A stretch of DNA of 64,000 bases from Rhizobium tumorigenes (GTDB lineage: Bacteria; Pseudomonadota; Alphaproteobacteria; Rhizobiales; Rhizobiaceae), in the NCBI RefSeq assembly GCF_003240565.2, contig NZ_CP117255.1, positions 1,674,001 through 1,738,000 of the forward strand. The letters run 5' to 3'. Positions 33,864 to 43,104 of the stretch are shown here, in pieces (positions within the stretch are counted from its first letter, which is position 1; every line of letters begins with the position of its first letter). The translations under genes were made by a program, and so were the position numbers. The notes beneath the pieces are model-generated. The model was not told the origin of the DNA. It made no database searches and worked only from the letters and a program-made list of their open reading frames with translations.

Positions 33864-34829
33864 TCACACGGTCGGCAGCATGCCGTTCAACCGCAGCCAG
33901 GTCTCCACCAGCTGGGTCCAACTGCGCACCGATGGCCGGGTCTTGCCCATGCCCCAGCCGTGCCCGCCGGATTGGAAGATATGAAGCTCGGTGTCGACAT
34001 CGGCGGCACGCAATGCGCGGAACAGCATGAGGCTGTGATCGACGGGCACGATAGGGTCATCTATCGCATGAGCGACAAAGGTCGGCGGCATGTCCTCGGT
34101 GACGTGCTGTTCGACTGAAAAGGCCTCGCGCATGTCTTCTGTCGGCTTCTTGCCGCAGATCTTCAAACGGCTCATGGTCTGGTCGAACGGCGCCATCATC
34201 GTCACTACCGGGTAGAGAAGCGCTGCGAACGCGACATCGCTCGGCGAACTGTCGATTTCGTCGGTTTGCACGTAGAACTGCTCGGCGGCCTTGGTGGCCA
34301 GCATCCCCGCAACGTGGCCGCCAGCTGAAAAGCCCATGACACCGAGCCTTGCCGGATCGATCCCGAGGCGTTTCGCCTCAGTGTGGAGGATCTTCATCGC
34401 CCGGATACCATCGAGAAACGGCGCATGGATGCTCCAGCCTTCCTGCGGCACGCGGTAGACGAGTTCGACGGAGGTGATGCCGCGCGACGCGAAATAGATG
34501 GCAGCCGGCGTGCTTTCGTTCACGATATCGACGCGCGCATATCCACCGCCCGAACACATCAGCATAGCGGCCCCGGTCGGCTTGTCCGGCTTGTGGATAA
34601 TGATGCGCGGCAGCGAGATCTGCGTCAGCGACCCGCGTGGAGTAAGGTTCTCTCCCTGGCCTGGACCGGCGCCACCCGGAGGCGGCCCCGTCCAGAGGTT
34701 GATCACCTCGACCGTAGAGTTCTGAGCAGGCTCGGGCGTGGCCGCTACCGCGGCGGTTGTCGTCGTCTGGACGGCTGCGGCTGCAACGGCCGCGCCAACC
34801 AGGAAATTTCGTCTTTTCAAATCCATCAT
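33864..34829 (-). CDS. Tat-exported alpha/beta hydrolase (acetyl-esterase-like)
   Basis: 321 residues with a twin-arginine signal (KRRNFLVGAAVAAAA). The nucleophile elbow is GVMGFSAGGHVAGML, the acidic residue lies in HAIDDPIVPVDHS, and the catalytic His in GGHGWG. The oxyanion motif MLMCSGGGYARV fits the BD-FAE / acetylxylan-esterase-like group. It may act on acetylated sugars or polysaccharides in the periplasm, by analogy only. Convergent with the gamma-carbonic-anhydrase-like gene. Confidence 0.85.
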   Translation of the reverse strand: MMDLKRRNFLVGAAVAAAAVQTTTTAAVAATPEPAQNSTVEVINLWTGPPPGGAGPGQGENLTPRGSLTQISLPRIIIHKPDKPTGAAMLMCSGGGYARVDIVNESTPAAIYFASRGITSVELVYRVPQEGWSIHAPFLDGIRAMKILHTEAKRLGIDPARLGVMGFSAGGHVAGMLATKAAEQFYVQTDEIDSSPSDVAFAALLYPVVTMMAPFDQTMSRLKICGKKPTEDMREAFSVEQHVTEDMPPTFVAHAIDDPIVPVDHSLMLFRALRAADVDTELHIFQSGGHGWGMGKTRPSVRSWTQLVETWLRLNGMLPTV

Positions 34830-35007
34830 CCCTGCCCCGTCAGAAGCATATGACTGAACTATGTCACGAATTTATTGCGAACATTCAGTATAATGCACTG
34901 CAATATGGATGGTTGCTTTTTAACACCAGTTTTCGACGACTTTTCCACAAACGCTTTTTTGACACTCTCCGGTCTGGACCGGGATGGATTGAAGCAACTC
35001 ATTGATA

Positions 35008-35943
35008 TCATTTCAAGACGTGCTTCTTGATATTCCATCGGTCATGATACCAGAGCCATTGCTCCGGATTTTCCCGTACCCAGCTTTCCACCTTGTCGTT
35101 CATCATCTGGGCGGTGGCCGGCAGGTCGAGGGCCCCGGTATCTGTGCGCGGCAATTCCATTTTCGGCTCGATTTCCAGCCGGAAGCGATTGTTCGGCAGC
35201 CGGACACAGCGGGCCGGATAGACCTCGCATTCGAACTGTCGCACCAGCTTCGGCAGCAGCGGATTGGTCTTCACGTCGCGGCCGAAGAATTTGGTTCGCA
35301 GTCCCTTGCGGAATTTCTGGTCGACGAGCACGCCGACACTGCCGCCCTCGTCCAATTGGCGGGCAAGCGCAAAGGACGAGCCGGCATGCGAGGGAACCAG
35401 GTGACCCATCCGCTTGGCGCGGAAATCGTAGACTTTCTTTGCGACATAAGGATTGTTCGGCGGCCTGAAAAGCACCGTGACTTCAAGCCCAAAAGCGGCA
35501 CTGGCCACCGGCAGCAGTTCGAAATTTCCAGTATGGGCGGTAAAGACGATGAACGGCCGCGGATTGTCGCGCAATTCCAGAAAAATCGGGACGCCCGAGA
35601 CCTCGATGCGGCCGGGCTCGGTTTTCTCGGGGTCGAAATCGAACAGGCGGTCGAGGAACACATATTCCGCCGCCAGCCGCCCCATGCTCCCCCAGCTAGC
35701 CAGCGCGATTGCCTCGATCTCCGCATCGCTCTTTTCCGGAAAAGCATTGCGAAGATTGGTGAGCATCAGCGCATGACGACGCGTGCGCGGGCCGACCTTG
35801 CGCATCAGCCAGTCGGCAAACCGTATGCCGCCGTCAGCCGGAAAGAGCTTCAGGAAATTCAGGAATCCGAAAGCCAGCTGCGCGATCGACCATTGGCGAA
35901 AACGCCGGAAGGCCAGTACGATCCGGGTGATGAACAGCTTCAC
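35008..35943 (-). CDS. lpxXL: Lipid A very-long-chain acyltransferase LpxXL
   Basis: A 311-residue LpxL/HtrB-family inner-membrane acyltransferase. The catalytic HX4(D/E) motif is HTGNFE, and the substrate region FRPPNNP and LVDQKFRKG follow. In rhizobia it transfers the 27-hydroxyoctacosanoyl (28-carbon) chain from AcpXL to lipid A. It starts with GTG 3 bp after the adhXL stop, so the two are co-transcribed. It is the last gene of the acpXL cluster, as in Rhizobium leguminosarum. Confidence 0.93.
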   Translation of the reverse strand: MKLFITRIVLAFRRFRQWSIAQLAFGFLNFLKLFPADGGIRFADWLMRKVGPRTRRHALMLTNLRNAFPEKSDAEIEAIALASWGSMGRLAAEYVFLDRLFDFDPEKTEPGRIEVSGVPIFLELRDNPRPFIVFTAHTGNFELLPVASAAFGLEVTVLFRPPNNPYVAKKVYDFRAKRMGHLVPSHAGSSFALARQLDEGGSVGVLVDQKFRKGLRTKFFGRDVKTNPLLPKLVRQFECEVYPARCVRLPNNRFRLEIEPKMELPRTDTGALDLPATAQMMNDKVESWVRENPEQWLWYHDRWNIKKHVLK

Positions 35944-35946
35944 CGG

Positions 35947-36975
35947 TCAATCCATCTTCAGGATGATCTTGCCGAAGATCTGCCGCGACTCCATCCGTTC
36001 AAGCGCCTTGTCGATGTCGTCGAAACGCACTTCCGTGTCGATGACCGGATGTACGTATCCCCGCGCCATCTTCTGCATGGCGTCAGCCATGTTTTCCATC
36101 CGGCAGCCGAACGAGCCCATCAGTTTCAGCTGCTGCTGGAACAGCATCATCAGGTTGATTTCCGTGGACACGCCCGATGTCGACCCGCAGGTAACGAGCC
36201 GGCCACCGCGCTTCAGGCAGAACATCGACTGTCCAAAGGTGTCCTTGCCGACATGCTCGAAGACGACGTCGACGCCCTTCTTCTTGGTGAGCTTGCGGAC
36301 GACGCCCTCGAAGCGGTCGACGCGGTAGTTGATGACATGATCGGCGCCAAGCGCCTTTGCCCGCTCGATCTTGTCGTCGGAACCAACGGTGGTGATGACT
36401 GTGCAGCCGATGTTCTTTGCCAGCTGGATCGCCGCCGAGCCGATGCCGGAGCCCCCGGCATGGATGAGAATTGTCTCGCCGGACTGCAGCTTGGCATTGT
36501 CGAACAGCATGTGCTCGACGGTGCCGAAGGTGACCGGGGCAAGCGCTGCCGCAATAGCATCGACACCGGGAGGCGCCGGCACCAGCAGGCGGGCCGGCAG
36601 GTTTACCTTTTCCTGCGCAAAGCCGTCGAGATGAAAGCCATGCACGCCGCTGACGTTTTCACAGAGATTATCGCGGCCGGCGCGGCAATGATGGCAAAGA
36701 CCGCAAGTGCGCGCGCCATAGATCGACACCAGTTGGCCCGGCAATACGCTGGATACGCCGGGGCCGATAGCCTCGACGACGCCGGATGCTTCGGCGCCGA
36801 TGACAAGCGGCATCTTGCGCTTGGCAAAGGCCATGCCGCGCCATCCCCAGACGTCGATATGGTTCAGCGCCACCGCTTTGACGCGCAACGTCACTTCGCC
36901 CGGACCGGGAGCATCCGGTTCAGGCAAGTCGGTGATTTCAAGCTTGCGGTCGTCGACGAGTTGCAAAGCACGCAT
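35947..36975 (-). CDS. adhXL: Zinc-type alcohol dehydrogenase of the acpXL cluster
   Basis: A 342-residue MDR-family oxidoreductase. The structural-zinc cysteines are in CGLCHHCRAGRDNLC, the catalytic domain has GAEASGVVEAIGPG, and the NAD(P) fold has HAGGSGIGSAAIQLAK. In acpXL clusters this gene is thought to serve a reduction step in making the very-long-chain hydroxy fatty acid; its exact step is not established. It has its own leader after a terminator, so adhXL-lpxXL may be transcribed apart from acpXL-fabF1XL. Confidence 0.9.
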   Translation of the reverse strand: MRALQLVDDRKLEITDLPEPDAPGPGEVTLRVKAVALNHIDVWGWRGMAFAKRKMPLVIGAEASGVVEAIGPGVSSVLPGQLVSIYGARTCGLCHHCRAGRDNLCENVSGVHGFHLDGFAQEKVNLPARLLVPAPPGVDAIAAALAPVTFGTVEHMLFDNAKLQSGETILIHAGGSGIGSAAIQLAKNIGCTVITTVGSDDKIERAKALGADHVINYRVDRFEGVVRKLTKKKGVDVVFEHVGKDTFGQSMFCLKRGGRLVTCGSTSGVSTEINLMMLFQQQLKLMGSFGCRMENMADAMQKMARGYVHPVIDTEVRFDDIDKALERMESRQIFGKIILKMD

Positions 36976-37112
36976 GGAAAGGCCCTCCGCCCGAAGGCGT
37001 TATCAAGTAAATCGTGTGGCGACAGGCTCTAGAGCATTTCGTCCAGAACTGGAAGCCATTCCGTTGGCAGTACGCGGACGCCGGCGCAAAGGATCAAGCA
37101 TCGGGCCGAATG

Positions 37113-37141
37113 AAAACAGCCGCCCTCTCGCAAGGCGGCTG
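37113..37141 (-). terminator. Rho-independent terminator formerly just after fabF1XL
   Basis: On the minus strand CAGCCGCC pairs with GGCGGCTG, followed by TTTTCATTC. IS copy 3 now separates it from the fabF1XL stop; before insertion it lay about 35 bp downstream of it. Confidence 0.75.
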
Positions 37142-37173
37142 TGTTTCAGACAAACTTGCGTCATTCGCGGCCC

Positions 37174-37605
37174 TTAGGCCACGGACTCATTAGTTGAGGC
37201 GATCCATATCCTCGTCGCGACAAGCTTGAGGGCGGCCATGTAATTATCAGCGCGCCGGTCGTATCGCGTCGCGAGGCCTCGCATCTGCTTGATACGGTTG
37301 AAGAACCGTTCCACGAGATTGCGCTGACGGTAGACCCAGCGGTTGAAGCTGAATGTCTGCTTTCGATTGGCCTTTGCAGGGATATTCGCCCAGCACTTGC
37401 GTTGCTTGGCAAAGTTACGAATTGCGTCGGTGTCATATGCCTTGTCGGCGAGGATCGTCGCGCCGGGCCGCAGGTCGCTCAACAGCTTTTCAGCCATCGG
37501 TGCATCGGCGGCTTGGCCGGCGGTGAGTTCAAGCCGAACCGGTCTGCCATCTGCATCGACAAGAGCGTGGATCTTTGTCGTCAGGCCGCCGCGCGAACGT
37601 CCCAT
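37174..37605 (-). CDS. IS5-family transposase, OrfB (copy 3)
   Basis: 143 residues, identical to the other OrfB copies. The stop here is TAA, formed by the duplicated TA and a flanking A, in contrast to TAG in the other two. Confidence 0.92.
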   Translation of the reverse strand: MGRSRGGLTTKIHALVDADGRPVRLELTAGQAADAPMAEKLLSDLRPGATILADKAYDTDAIRNFAKQRKCWANIPAKANRKQTFSFNRWVYRQRNLVERFFNRIKQMRGLATRYDRRADNYMAALKLVATRIWIASTNESVA

Positions 37606-38017
37606 GCAAGGATCGGCAGATCCCCCTTTTTAGCGTTGGCACCATGCTGGTGAACGCGAACACAAGAACTGTCGATCATCACGATGTCTCCATCGTAACG
37701 CTTTGAAACGGCGTCCAGAAGACGATCCCAGACGCCCGCCTTGCGCCATCGGGAGAACCGATTGTAAAGCGTCGTGCGCGGGCCATAACGCTCCGGCACA
37801 TCTCGCCAAGACGAACCAGTCCTGAAACGCCACAGGATGCCGTTGATCACCCGGCGGTCATCGACACGTTCAATTCCACGGCTATTGTTCGGCAAAAGAG
37901 GTGCAATGATAGCCCATTCTTCGTCGCTCAATTCATGACGGCGCATGGCAATCTCCTTTCAAGGAGATTGAATCACACACCGTCAATAAGATGAACCCCG
38001 TTTATGGGGACACTGCC
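37177..38017 (-). mobile_element. IS5-family insertion sequence (IS427-like), copy 3, 841 bp
   Basis: Inverted relative to copies 1 and 2. It is flanked by TA at 37175-37176 and 38018-38019, and encodes proteins identical to the other copies. It entered the TA of the fabF1XL stop codon TAA, so that gene now ends TAG using the first G of the IS. Confidence 0.93.
37581..37946 (-). CDS. IS5-family transposase, OrfA (copy 3)
   Basis: 121 residues, identical to the other OrfA copies, overlapping OrfB by 25 bases with the A5G5 slip run. Confidence 0.92.
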   Translation of the reverse strand: MRRHELSDEEWAIIAPLLPNNSRGIERVDDRRVINGILWRFRTGSSWRDVPERYGPRTTLYNRFSRWRKAGVWDRLLDAVSKRYDGDIVMIDSSCVRVHQHGANAKKGDLPILAWDVRAAA

Positions 38018-39303
38018 TAGGTCGGATCGAGCGCCATGACAAGGCTGGCATTCTGCCCGCCGAAGCCAAACGAGTTCGACAGCACCGCGTGGACCTGTGT
38101 CTCGCGCTTGACGTTCGGCACCACGTCGAGGTCGATGCTGGTGTCCGGAATGGCGTAGTTGATGGTCGGTGGCAGCGTACCCGTGAGCATCGTCTGTAGC
38201 GAGAACACCGCTTCGACGGCGCCGGCAGCAGTCAGCGTATGGCCGATCATCGACTTGTTGGACGACACCGGAATTTTGGCAAGGCGGTCGCCGAAGACGG
38301 CCAGCATCGCACCATATTCCATTTTGTCGTTTTCCGGCGTCGATGTGCCGTGGGCGTTGATATAGCCGATATCGGTCTCCGCCATGCCGGCATCCGCGAG
38401 CGCCGCCCGGATCGTGGCAATCGCCGGCGCGCCGTCGGGTGACGAGCGGGTGCGATGAAAACTGTCGGCCTTGTCGCCGGCGCCCTTCATGATGCCGAGG
38501 ATTTTTGCACCACGGGCTACGGCTGATTCCAGCGATTCCAGCACCAGCGTCGCAGCACCCTCGGCAATCACGAAGCCGTCCCGGTCCTTGCTGAAAGGCT
38601 TTGACGCCTTGGTCGGCGGATCGTTCTGGGTCGACAGCGCGGAGAGCAGCGAAAAGCGGATCAGGGCCTCGGCGCTGAGCGAGCCATCGGTGGCAACCGA
38701 CAAGGCCCGCTCTGTGCGGCCCTGGCGGATCGCCTCGATACCGAGCTGGATTGCGGTGGCGCCCGAGGCACAGGCCGTCGACAGGGTCACCGGCAAGCCG
38801 CGCGTGCCGAAGCGGTCGGACAGCCGCTCGGAGATGGCGCCGAACGAGGCCGCCTCATGGAACGACGGATCGGGCCGCTCGCGCATAGCGAATAGAAAGC
38901 GTTCATAGGCGTCGCCCGGATGATCGGCCGGCGGCGAGCGGTCGCCGAGCGCAAAGCGGGCACTCCATTCCGGCTCGATCGGCGGTGCGGCCAGGAACAG
39001 CGGGCCGTTGAAATCACCGGACAGGCCAGCCTGTGCTAGCGCCTCGACGGTGGTCTCGCGGGCAAATGCATAGGAGCGCTCGACGGCGTTGGAAATCGGC
39101 ACCTCGATGAAGTCGACGGTACCGGCGATGCGGGTCGAGATGTTGTCGGTCGGAAAGCGCGTGATGGCGTGGATACCTGAGACGCCTGATGTCAGCGCAT
39201 CCCAGTTGTCCTTCAGTCCCTGGCCGAGCGAGGTGATGATGCCCATGCCGGTGACGGCAACGATCGGGCGTCCGAGATGGTCCCTATAGGCTGCAGCTGT
39301 CAT
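38017..39303 (-). CDS. fabF1XL: Beta-ketoacyl-ACP synthase of the acpXL cluster (active KS)
   Basis: About 428 residues. The Cys-His-His triad is intact: Cys in [14 protein letters not shown], His in [12 protein letters not shown] and His in [15 protein letters not shown]. It elongates the fatty acid carried by AcpXL. Several starts are possible (GTG 39312, ATG 39309, ATG 39303); AGGAG is best spaced for 39303, and all overlap or abut the fabF2XL stop. The stop is TAG made of duplicated TA plus the first G of IS copy 3; the original stop was TAA, so the protein is unchanged. Confidence 0.92.
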   Translation of the reverse strand: MTAAAYRDHLGRPIVAVTGMGIITSLGQGLKDNWDALTSGVSGIHAITRFPTDNISTRIAGTVDFIEVPISNAVERSYAFARETTVEALAQAGLSGDFNGPLFLAAPPIEPEWSARFALGDRSPPADHPGDAYERFLFAMRERPDPSFHEAASFGAISERLSDRFGTRGLPVTLSTACASGATAIQLGIEAIRQGRTERALSVATDGSLSAEALIRFSLLSALSTQNDPPTKASKPFSKDRDGFVIAEGAATLVLESLESAVARGAKILGIMKGAGDKADSFHRTRSSPDGAPAIATIRAALADAGMAETDIGYINAHGTSTPENDKMEYGAMLAVFGDRLAKIPVSSNKSMIGHTLTAAGAVEAVFSLQTMLTGTLPPTINYAIPDTSIDLDVVPNVKRETQVHAVLSNSFGFGGQNASLVMALDPT

Positions 39304-39308
39304 GCTCA

Positions 39309-40517
39309 TCACTCCTGAGGCTCGGTAGACAGGACGGCGACGCCCTCGCCGCGCGTATGTCCGACGGTCGTCACGATCGCCGTCCGGGCGGCTGCGCCCA
39401 TCGGCTTTTCATGGTTTGGATCGAACGTCGGCACCCTGGCCTTGTTGGCCAGCGCCAGCGCGGCAAACGCGATGCCGAGCGGAAACTGCGTTTCCAGCCC
39501 GTGTCCGGTCACGCCGCCATAGCCACGGATCGCCGCTTGCGGAAGCGCCTTGTCCAGCACCGCCTTCTCGCGGGCTGCAATCTCGTGGAGACCGGAGCTT
39601 CCGGAGAACACGATGGTCTCGCTGCCGGAACCGATGGCAGGCTCGAGCAAGCGCTCGAGGCGAGCCTCGAACTTGCCGTCGTCGCGGTTGCCGCGGTCGC
39701 CTTCGATAGCGTCGATGGTCGCATAGATATGGGCACCACGGCTTTCGGCGTGGGCCCGGGATTCCAGAACCAGAAAGGCTCCGAGCGAGCCGACGATCAT
39801 GCCGCCGCCGCTGCCTTCGCGACGCGACCACAAGGGCTGCCAGTCGCCGACGCTATGGCCGCCGATCGATTCGAACAGCAGGATCATATCCAGCCGCTCT
39901 GCCGAAAACGCGCCGCCGACCAGCGCGTGGGTGGACTCACCGGACTTGATGCGGTGAAAGGCAGTCTCGACCGCCGATATGCCAGCAGCCTCCTCGCCCA
40001 TGAAAGTGCGCGACGAGCCGGTCACCTTATGGACGATAGAGATGTTGCCTGCCAGCAGGTTCGAGAGCTGCGCGAGAAACAGCGTTGGCCGCAACTCCGT
40101 CGTCAGCTTTTCATTGAGCATCAATTCGCGGTCGTTGCGCTTCAGGCCCTCGTCGACGATCAGCGTATCGACATTGATGTCGCGCTCGCCACCGCCGGCA
40201 GCCACGATCATGTCCATCGCGCCGCACGCCTCGAAGTTATCCTTGAAGCCGGCGTCGTCGAGCGCGAGACCGGCCGTGAACACGCCGATGCGCTGCCAGT
40301 TTTCCATCTGCCGCTGATCCCCGCGCTTGGGGATCTGCTGAGACCAGTCGATCTCCGGCAGCGGGTGCACCGGGTACGGCTTGAATTTTTCCGTCTCGAC
40401 GACAACGGCCGGTGACGCGCCTGCGGTCAGCAGCGCAACATGCGCATCCTTGCCGACGCCCTGGCAGGTTACGATACCGACGCCTGTGATGACGACGTCA
40501 TTGGGAGCCTTGCTCAT
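39309..40517 (-). CDS. fabF2XL: Beta-ketoacyl-synthase-like protein lacking the active Cys
   Basis: 402 residues of the KAS fold. Where the condensing Cys is expected the sequence reads VTGSSRTFMGEEAAG, so the nucleophile appears to be Ser or absent. A His remains in GGVTGHGLETQFPLG. This is the pattern of chain-length-factor subunits, which pair with an active KS; FabF1XL encoded next door is the likely partner. It lies in the acpXL cluster between fabZXL and fabF1XL. Confidence 0.88.
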   Translation of the reverse strand: MSKAPNDVVITGVGIVTCQGVGKDAHVALLTAGASPAVVVETEKFKPYPVHPLPEIDWSQQIPKRGDQRQMENWQRIGVFTAGLALDDAGFKDNFEACGAMDMIVAAGGGERDINVDTLIVDEGLKRNDRELMLNEKLTTELRPTLFLAQLSNLLAGNISIVHKVTGSSRTFMGEEAAGISAVETAFHRIKSGESTHALVGGAFSAERLDMILLFESIGGHSVGDWQPLWSRREGSGGGMIVGSLGAFLVLESRAHAESRGAHIYATIDAIEGDRGNRDDGKFEARLERLLEPAIGSGSETIVFSGSSGLHEIAAREKAVLDKALPQAAIRGYGGVTGHGLETQFPLGIAFAALALANKARVPTFDPNHEKPMGAAARTAIVTTVGHTRGEGVAVLSTEPQE

Positions 40518-40558
40518 ACATCAATCCTTTCGGCTGCGTCGCGGATGGCCAGACCTTT

Positions 40559-41032
40559 TCAGGCGCTGGCAGCAATCGCGTCGAGAAGCCCGACTTCCAT
40601 GGCCCGCTTGCGAACGATATCGGCCAGCGGCACCTCATTAAACGGCAGCGTGCGCAGCTTCAACTGCGCATCGCAGACCTTCTTGCCGGCGACGGTAATC
40701 TTCGCCTTGGTGACAGCATAGCCGGATCCGTCATGTTCCAGAATGGCCTCGATGTCGAGTACCGCATCCGGCTCGACGAAGGAACGCATCTTGGCGCCAT
40801 CGACGGTCATCAGGAACGGCATCGCGGCAAAATTCGTGGCGGCCAGAACGAGCATGCCGGACGCCTGCGCCATTGTCTCGATCAAGAGGACGCCCGGAAC
40901 CAGCGGCATTCCGGGAAAGTGGCCTTCGAAAACCGGACTGTTGGAAGGCACGACGGAGCGCGCCTTCAAGAGACCCTTGGACAGGTCGACGGATTCGATC
41001 CGGTCGATCATCTGGAAATATTCCAGCAGCAT
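40559..41032 (-). CDS. fabZXL: 3-hydroxyacyl-ACP dehydratase FabZ of the acpXL cluster
   Basis: 157 residues of the hotdog fold. The active-site His and motif are in EGHFPGMPLVPGVLLIETMA. It dehydrates 3-hydroxyacyl-AcpXL in the elongation cycle. It sits between acpXL and fabF2XL on the same strand, as in Rhizobium leguminosarum. Confidence 0.92.
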   Translation of the reverse strand: MLLEYFQMIDRIESVDLSKGLLKARSVVPSNSPVFEGHFPGMPLVPGVLLIETMAQASGMLVLAATNFAAMPFLMTVDGAKMRSFVEPDAVLDIEAILEHDGSGYAVTKAKITVAGKKVCDAQLKLRTLPFNEVPLADIVRKRAMEVGLLDAIAASA

Positions 41033-41151
41033 GGTGCTCTCCGGTCCGACCCGCGAGAAAAAGCAAAGCGGGTGGGAGATAGTGCTTGGAACAAAACCGC
41101 CCGGCCGTCTTATCAGAGGCGGCAGGGCGTTGGCAAAGATGCAGCGGTGGC

Positions 41152-41430
41152 TCAGGCCTTGGCGGCGCGCAACTCATCGATCTTGGCACAGAGATTCTTG
41201 AGGACGAAATACTCCTCAGTCGAGACCTTGCCTTCGTTGACTTCCTGCGTCCACTTTTCCAACGGAATCTTGATGCCGAATTCCTTGTCGATCGCAAACA
41301 CGATATCGAGGAAATCGAGGCTATCGATGCCGAGATCGTCGATCGTGTGGCTTTCCGGCGTAATTGTCGCCCGGTCGATTTCGCTCGTTTCCGCGATGAT
41401 GTCGGCAACCTTATCGAATGTAGCAGTCAC
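41152..41430 (-). CDS. acpXL: Acyl carrier protein AcpXL
   Basis: A 92-residue specialised acyl carrier that holds the 27-hydroxyoctacosanoate chain during synthesis and transfer to lipid A. The phosphopantetheine site is Ser37 in [15 protein letters not shown]. Translation starts at a GTG (41430) with GAGGTACTGGC before it. It heads the acpXL-fabZXL-fabF2XL-fabF1XL group. The N-terminus [19 protein letters not shown] is highly typical of rhizobial AcpXL. Confidence 0.95.
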   Translation of the reverse strand: MTATFDKVADIIAETSEIDRATITPESHTIDDLGIDSLDFLDIVFAIDKEFGIKIPLEKWTQEVNEGKVSTEEYFVLKNLCAKIDELRAAKA

Positions 41431-41553
41431 GCCAGTACCTCTTCAAATGATCTTTCGATCTTCGTCATAGGGAAATCCGTCTCAAAAGCCAATGGCCTGC
41501 GCAACAGCCTGCCCAAAATTTGGCGCTGCGCGTCAGGCAGAGCGGTCGCTGGC

Positions 41554-41982
41554 CTACTGGCTGATGACAATGCGTGTGTTCTCCAGCCCGGCTTCGCTAG
41601 CCATGGAGAAGAACACAGCAGCATTCGCGGTCTGCAGGCGGACGCAACCGTGAGACGCGGGCCGGCCGAGACGGCGGACCTCGGTGGTCCCGTGCACCGC
41701 ATAGCCGCCGTTGAAGAACACCGCGAACGGCATCGGGGCGTTGTCGTACTTCTTCGAGTGATGGTCGCGCGACAGCCACTTGGCGGTATAGTTGCCGGTC
41801 GGCGTGACATAGCCCGGCCGAGCCGTCGAGACTTTCCACTGATAGCGGGTGATGCCGTTTTCACTGACGGTCATCGTCTGCGCGGCAATGTCGATCCGCG
41901 CCAGCAGCGCCGAGGCATCGGCGGACGCAGCATAAAAACCGAGGCAGAGAGTGGCCCCGGCAGCAAGCATCGTCGTCTTCAT
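41554..41982 (-). CDS. Exported L,D-transpeptidase (YkuD domain)
   Basis: 142 residues with a signal peptide (MKTTMLAAGATLCLGFY...ADASA). The YkuD active site is complete: the His in GYAVHGTTEVRRLG and the SHGCVRL motif with the catalytic Cys. Such enzymes make 3-3 peptidoglycan cross-links or attach proteins to peptidoglycan; Rhizobiales rely heavily on L,D-transpeptidases for polar growth. The protein is short, consisting almost only of the catalytic domain. Confidence 0.92.
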   Translation of the reverse strand: MKTTMLAAGATLCLGFYAASADASALLARIDIAAQTMTVSENGITRYQWKVSTARPGYVTPTGNYTAKWLSRDHHSKKYDNAPMPFAVFFNGGYAVHGTTEVRRLGRPASHGCVRLQTANAAVFFSMASEAGLENTRIVISQ

Positions 41983-42123
41983 GATTTTCCCCTCGTCGTT
42001 GCTTCGGAGCGAGCAATTTCGACTGGGGAACGAATAGCACGAAGTTTTCTATATCGAATTAACTTGCACGACGCCCGCTGAATAATATTGCCGCAGGATC
42101 GAGCGTATTTCTTTATTAAGAAA

Positions 42124-43104
42124 TCAAAGTAACGCGAGAAAACCCGCGAGCACGGCCAGCGCCAGCACGCTGCAGGCCGTGTAGAAGATCGCCACGCCCG
42201 CCTCGACGTCGCTGACGGTCGCGGTATCTCGCCCAGACCCGTTGATCATCGGCTCCCGCACCGTTTCGCCCGCATACATACGCGGGCCCGCCAGCTGGAT
42301 ATCGAGAGCCCCGGCCATGGCTGCCTCCGGCCTGCCGGAATTAGGAGACCGGTGCAGACCTCCGTCGCGTGCGGCGATGCGAAAGGCGTTGTTGAGCGCC
42401 GTCACACCACGCCGAACCATCGCCCCGAGGGCAATCAACAGGATCGACAGCCGCGCCGCCGGCCAGTTGGCGACATCGTCGAGCAGCGCCGAGGCCCGGC
42501 CGAAATCTAGATAGGTCTCGGATTTGTGGCCGATCATCGAATCGGCGGTGTTGAGCATCTTGTACAGAAGCAAGCCCGGCAGGCCGAAAACCGCATACCA
42601 CAGCACCGGTGCCACCACGCCATCGGAAAAATTCTCCGCCAGGCTTTCGATGGCGGCACGGCAGACGGCGGGCTCGTCGAGCGTCTCGGGATCGCGGCCG
42701 ACAATGCGCGACACCGCGCGCCGTCCACCCTCGAGCCCCTCCAGCCGCAGCGCGTCCGACACCGCGATCACATGGTCGGCAAGGCTCTTCTGCGCCAGGA
42801 AAACCGCCACCAGTACCGCTTCGATCAGCAGGCCGAGCCAGCCGAACATCCCGAGCAAGGCATGCAGCACGGCACCGGCAAGTGCGCTCAGCGCCAGCAA
42901 CGCCAGGATCGACACGAGACCATTGCGACGGCGGTCTGCGGCGGAAAGCCGCGTCAGATTGTAGCGCTTGTCGACAAAGCTGATCGCCTTGCCGAACAAG
43001 ACCACCGGATGCGGCAACCTCGTCCACAGCCAGTCTGGATCGCCGACGATCCGGTCGAGCAGCAGAGCCAATACGAGGATGAGCAGGTGTTCGTCGATGA
43101 TCAT
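42124..43104 (-). CDS. cobD: Adenosylcobinamide-phosphate synthase CobD (CbiB)
   Basis: About 326 residues, a polytopic inner-membrane protein that attaches aminopropanol (or its phosphate) to adenosylcobyric acid. Family motifs include LLDRIVGDPDWLWTRLPHPV and HGLHRSPNSGRPEAAMAGAL-type sequence around residue 270, and RIVGRDPETLDE. The start ATG 43104 overlaps the cobC stop by ATGA; the open frame extends further upstream inside cobC. It is the last gene of cobABCD. Confidence 0.93.
   Translation of the reverse strand: MIIDEHLLILVLALLLDRIVGDPDWLWTRLPHPVVLFGKAISFVDKRYNLTRLSAADRRRNGLVSILALLALSALAGAVLHALLGMFGWLGLLIEAVLVAVFLAQKSLADHVIAVSDALRLEGLEGGRRAVSRIVGRDPETLDEPAVCRAAIESLAENFSDGVVAPVLWYAVFGLPGLLLYKMLNTADSMIGHKSETYLDFGRASALLDDVANWPAARLSILLIALGAMVRRGVTALNNAFRIAARDGGLHRSPNSGRPEAAMAGALDIQLAGPRMYAGETVREPMINGSGRDTATVSDVEAGVAIFYTACSVLALAVLAGFLALL

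Noticed and set aside
35002..37032. Plus-strand frame of 676 codons
   Set aside because: Antisense to lpxXL and adhXL, both of which have complete family motifs.
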